Assembly (NCBI GenBank): GCA_017303855.1
Contig: JAFLBL010000003.1
Span: 124,001 to 188,000 of the forward strand
DNA: 64,000 bases
Direction of reading: 5' to 3'
Origin: Chitinophagales bacterium
GTDB taxonomy: Bacteria; Bacteroidota; Bacteroidia; Chitinophagales; Chitinophagaceae
Shown one piece after another: positions 63,118-64,000 of the stretch. The notes below the pieces were generated by a model, which was not told the origin of the DNA, made no database searches, and was given only the letters and a program-made list of their open reading frames with translations. Each line of letters starts with the position of its first letter. Position 1 is the stretch's first letter. The position numbers were made by a program, and so were the translations under genes.

Positions 63118-64000
63118 TGAACCGGTATATCCCGTTTTTAATTGTATTTAGTTTTGTGACTTTATCATTATAGCGCAGTACCAGGGGTGTTCCCGCTTTT
63201 GATACCACTGTCAGTTTTACCAGTTTGCCTCCCTGCCATTGAAAATCCAGTACAAAACCACCGCGTGCACAGATGCCTTTTACTGAGCCATCCGGTAAAG
63301 CAGCAGGCAGCGCTGGAAGTATATCTACAAAACCGGTATGACTTTGCACCAGCATCTCGCCGATACCGGCGGCACCACCAAAATTGCCATCGATCTGGAA
63401 TGGCGGATGCGCATCAAATAAATTCGGATAACTGCCTGCGCCTCCTTTTGCCGGACTCATCAGCATTTGTATCATTTTATAGGTATGATCGCCGTCTTTG
63501 AACCGGGCCCAGCAATTGATCTTCCAGCCAAGACTCCAGCCCGTAGCTGCGTCACCCCGGTAGAGCAATGATTGTTTGGCTGCCTGCATCAGTTGCGGTG
63601 TTGCATCATAATTAATTTCATTGCCGGGATACATACCCCACAAATGAGAAATATGCCGGTGCTTATTCGTGGTGTCATCCCTGTCCTGCATCCATTCCTG
63701 TAATTGCCTGTACTTCCCGATGGTATTGGGAGCAATGCGTTTGTATTTATTCTGTAATTCAGCTTTCAGCTCATGATCCACTTTTAAAATATCCGAAGCA
63801 GCGATCACATTATTGAACAGATCGCGGATGATCTGGTGATCCATCGTAGGACCAGCCACCAAACCTCCCTGCTCCGGAGAATTGGAAGGCGTACTGATCA
63901 GAAAACCCGTTACGGGATCTTTTACCAGGAAGCTGGCGAAAAAACGGGCTGCTTCCCGCATAATGGGATAGGCTTTGTTTTTAAGGAATATTTTATCCTG
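63095..64000 (-). CDS. GH95 alpha-L-fucosidase/alpha-L-galactosidase (5' part outside window)
   Basis: The C-terminal 301 codons are present; the frame stays open to the right edge. Motifs of GH95: PSNSPEQGG near the edge, HRHISHLWGMYPGNEI, GDAATGWSLGWKINCWARF, and NLFDAHPPFQIDGNFGGAAGI, which contains the catalytic-site Asn/Asp residues of the (alpha/alpha)6 domain, followed by the C-terminal beta-domain. In RG-II breakdown a GH95 enzyme removes L-galactose; elsewhere the family removes alpha-1,2-fucose. Overlaps the GH2 start by 23 bp. Confidence 0.92.
   Translation of the reverse strand, partial: QDKIFLKNKAYPIMREAARFFASFLVKDPVTGFLISTPSNSPEQGGLVAGPTMDHQIIRDLFNNVIAASDILKVDHELKAELQNKYKRIAPNTIGKYRQLQEWMQDRDDTTNKHRHISHLWGMYPGNEINYDATPQLMQAAKQSLLYRGDAATGWSLGWKINCWARFKDGDHTYKMIQMLMSPAKGGAGSYPNLFDAHPPFQIDGNFGGAAGIGEMLVQSHTGFVDILPALPAALPDGSVKGICARGGFVLDFQWQGGKLVKLTVVSKAGTPLVLRYNDKVTKLNTIKNGIYRFNEALEKQ

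Overview
All 64 kb reads as one carbohydrate-degradation region of a Bacteroidota genome, and every convincing gene lies on the minus strand. The phylum call rests on a SusC/SusD pair, SPase II lipoproteins, PUL-type glycosidases with typical signal peptides and TAnnTTTG-like promoter boxes. A soil or plant-associated Chitinophagaceae-type organism would fit, but that is inference. No rRNA, tRNA, integrase, IS element, CRISPR array or transcriptional regulator is visible.

Layout in transcription order (high to low coordinates). (1) 64.0-53.3 kb: GH95 (cut by the window edge), GH2 with a malectin domain, GH78, zinc alcohol dehydrogenase, GH2. (2) 53.2-46.4 kb: DUF3826-like protein, SusC, SusD, surface lipoprotein, then a strong terminator-like hairpin. 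(3) 46.3-37.4 kb: PL1 pectate lyase, beta-helix protein of unknown activity, GH140 apiosidase, GH43-like lipoprotein, sialidase-like propeller protein. (4) 37.4-32.4 kb: FucI-like isomerase, split transketolase, FGGY kinase; this set matches the D-apiose > D-apulose > D-apulose-4-phosphate > DHAP + xylulose-5-phosphate route. (5) 32.4-24.2 kb: (alpha/alpha)6 glycosidase, GH2, GH78-sialidase fusion. (6) 24.1-20.7 kb: SSS symporter, FAH-family enzyme, DapA-family lyase. (7) 20.6-14.8 kb: overlapping Fe-ADH, DapA-family aldolase, PdxA2, DUF1537 kinase and SSS symporter. (8) 14.8-12.6 kb: STN-esterase-TIM-barrel fusion. (9) 12.4-0 kb: beta-helix-RhaM fusion, Gfo/Idh/MocA dehydrogenase, SSS and MFS transporters, GH78 without a signal peptide, GH127, RuBisCO-like protein, and a second DUF1537 kinase cut by the window edge.

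The enzyme mix (GH140, GH127, GH141-like, GH142-like, GH95, GH78, GH2, PL1, two sialidase-like proteins) points to rhamnogalacturonan II, the only common plant glycan that joins apiose, aceric acid, Kdo and DHA. The most interesting proposal is module 7. DapA-type cleavage of DHA (3-deoxy-D-lyxo-2-heptulosarate) would give pyruvate and D-threuronate. Reduction by the Fe-ADH would give exactly D-threonate, the substrate of the known DUF1537 kinase/PdxA2 pair that ends in DHAP. This is a candidate catabolic route for a sugar found almost only in RG-II. The RuBisCO-like protein and its kinase partner suggest a second, oxidative branched-sugar route.

Two distant promoter regions (12.5 and 53.27 kb) share a tandem 21-bp direct repeat at the same distance from a promoter-like box, so the SusCD operon and the catabolic operon are probably co-regulated. 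Other oddities are an ATA in place of the FGGY kinase start codon, a ribose-type ABC permease remnant beside it, several heptanucleotide-repeat junctions, and an inverted-repeat element that supplies the signal peptides of two enzymes.
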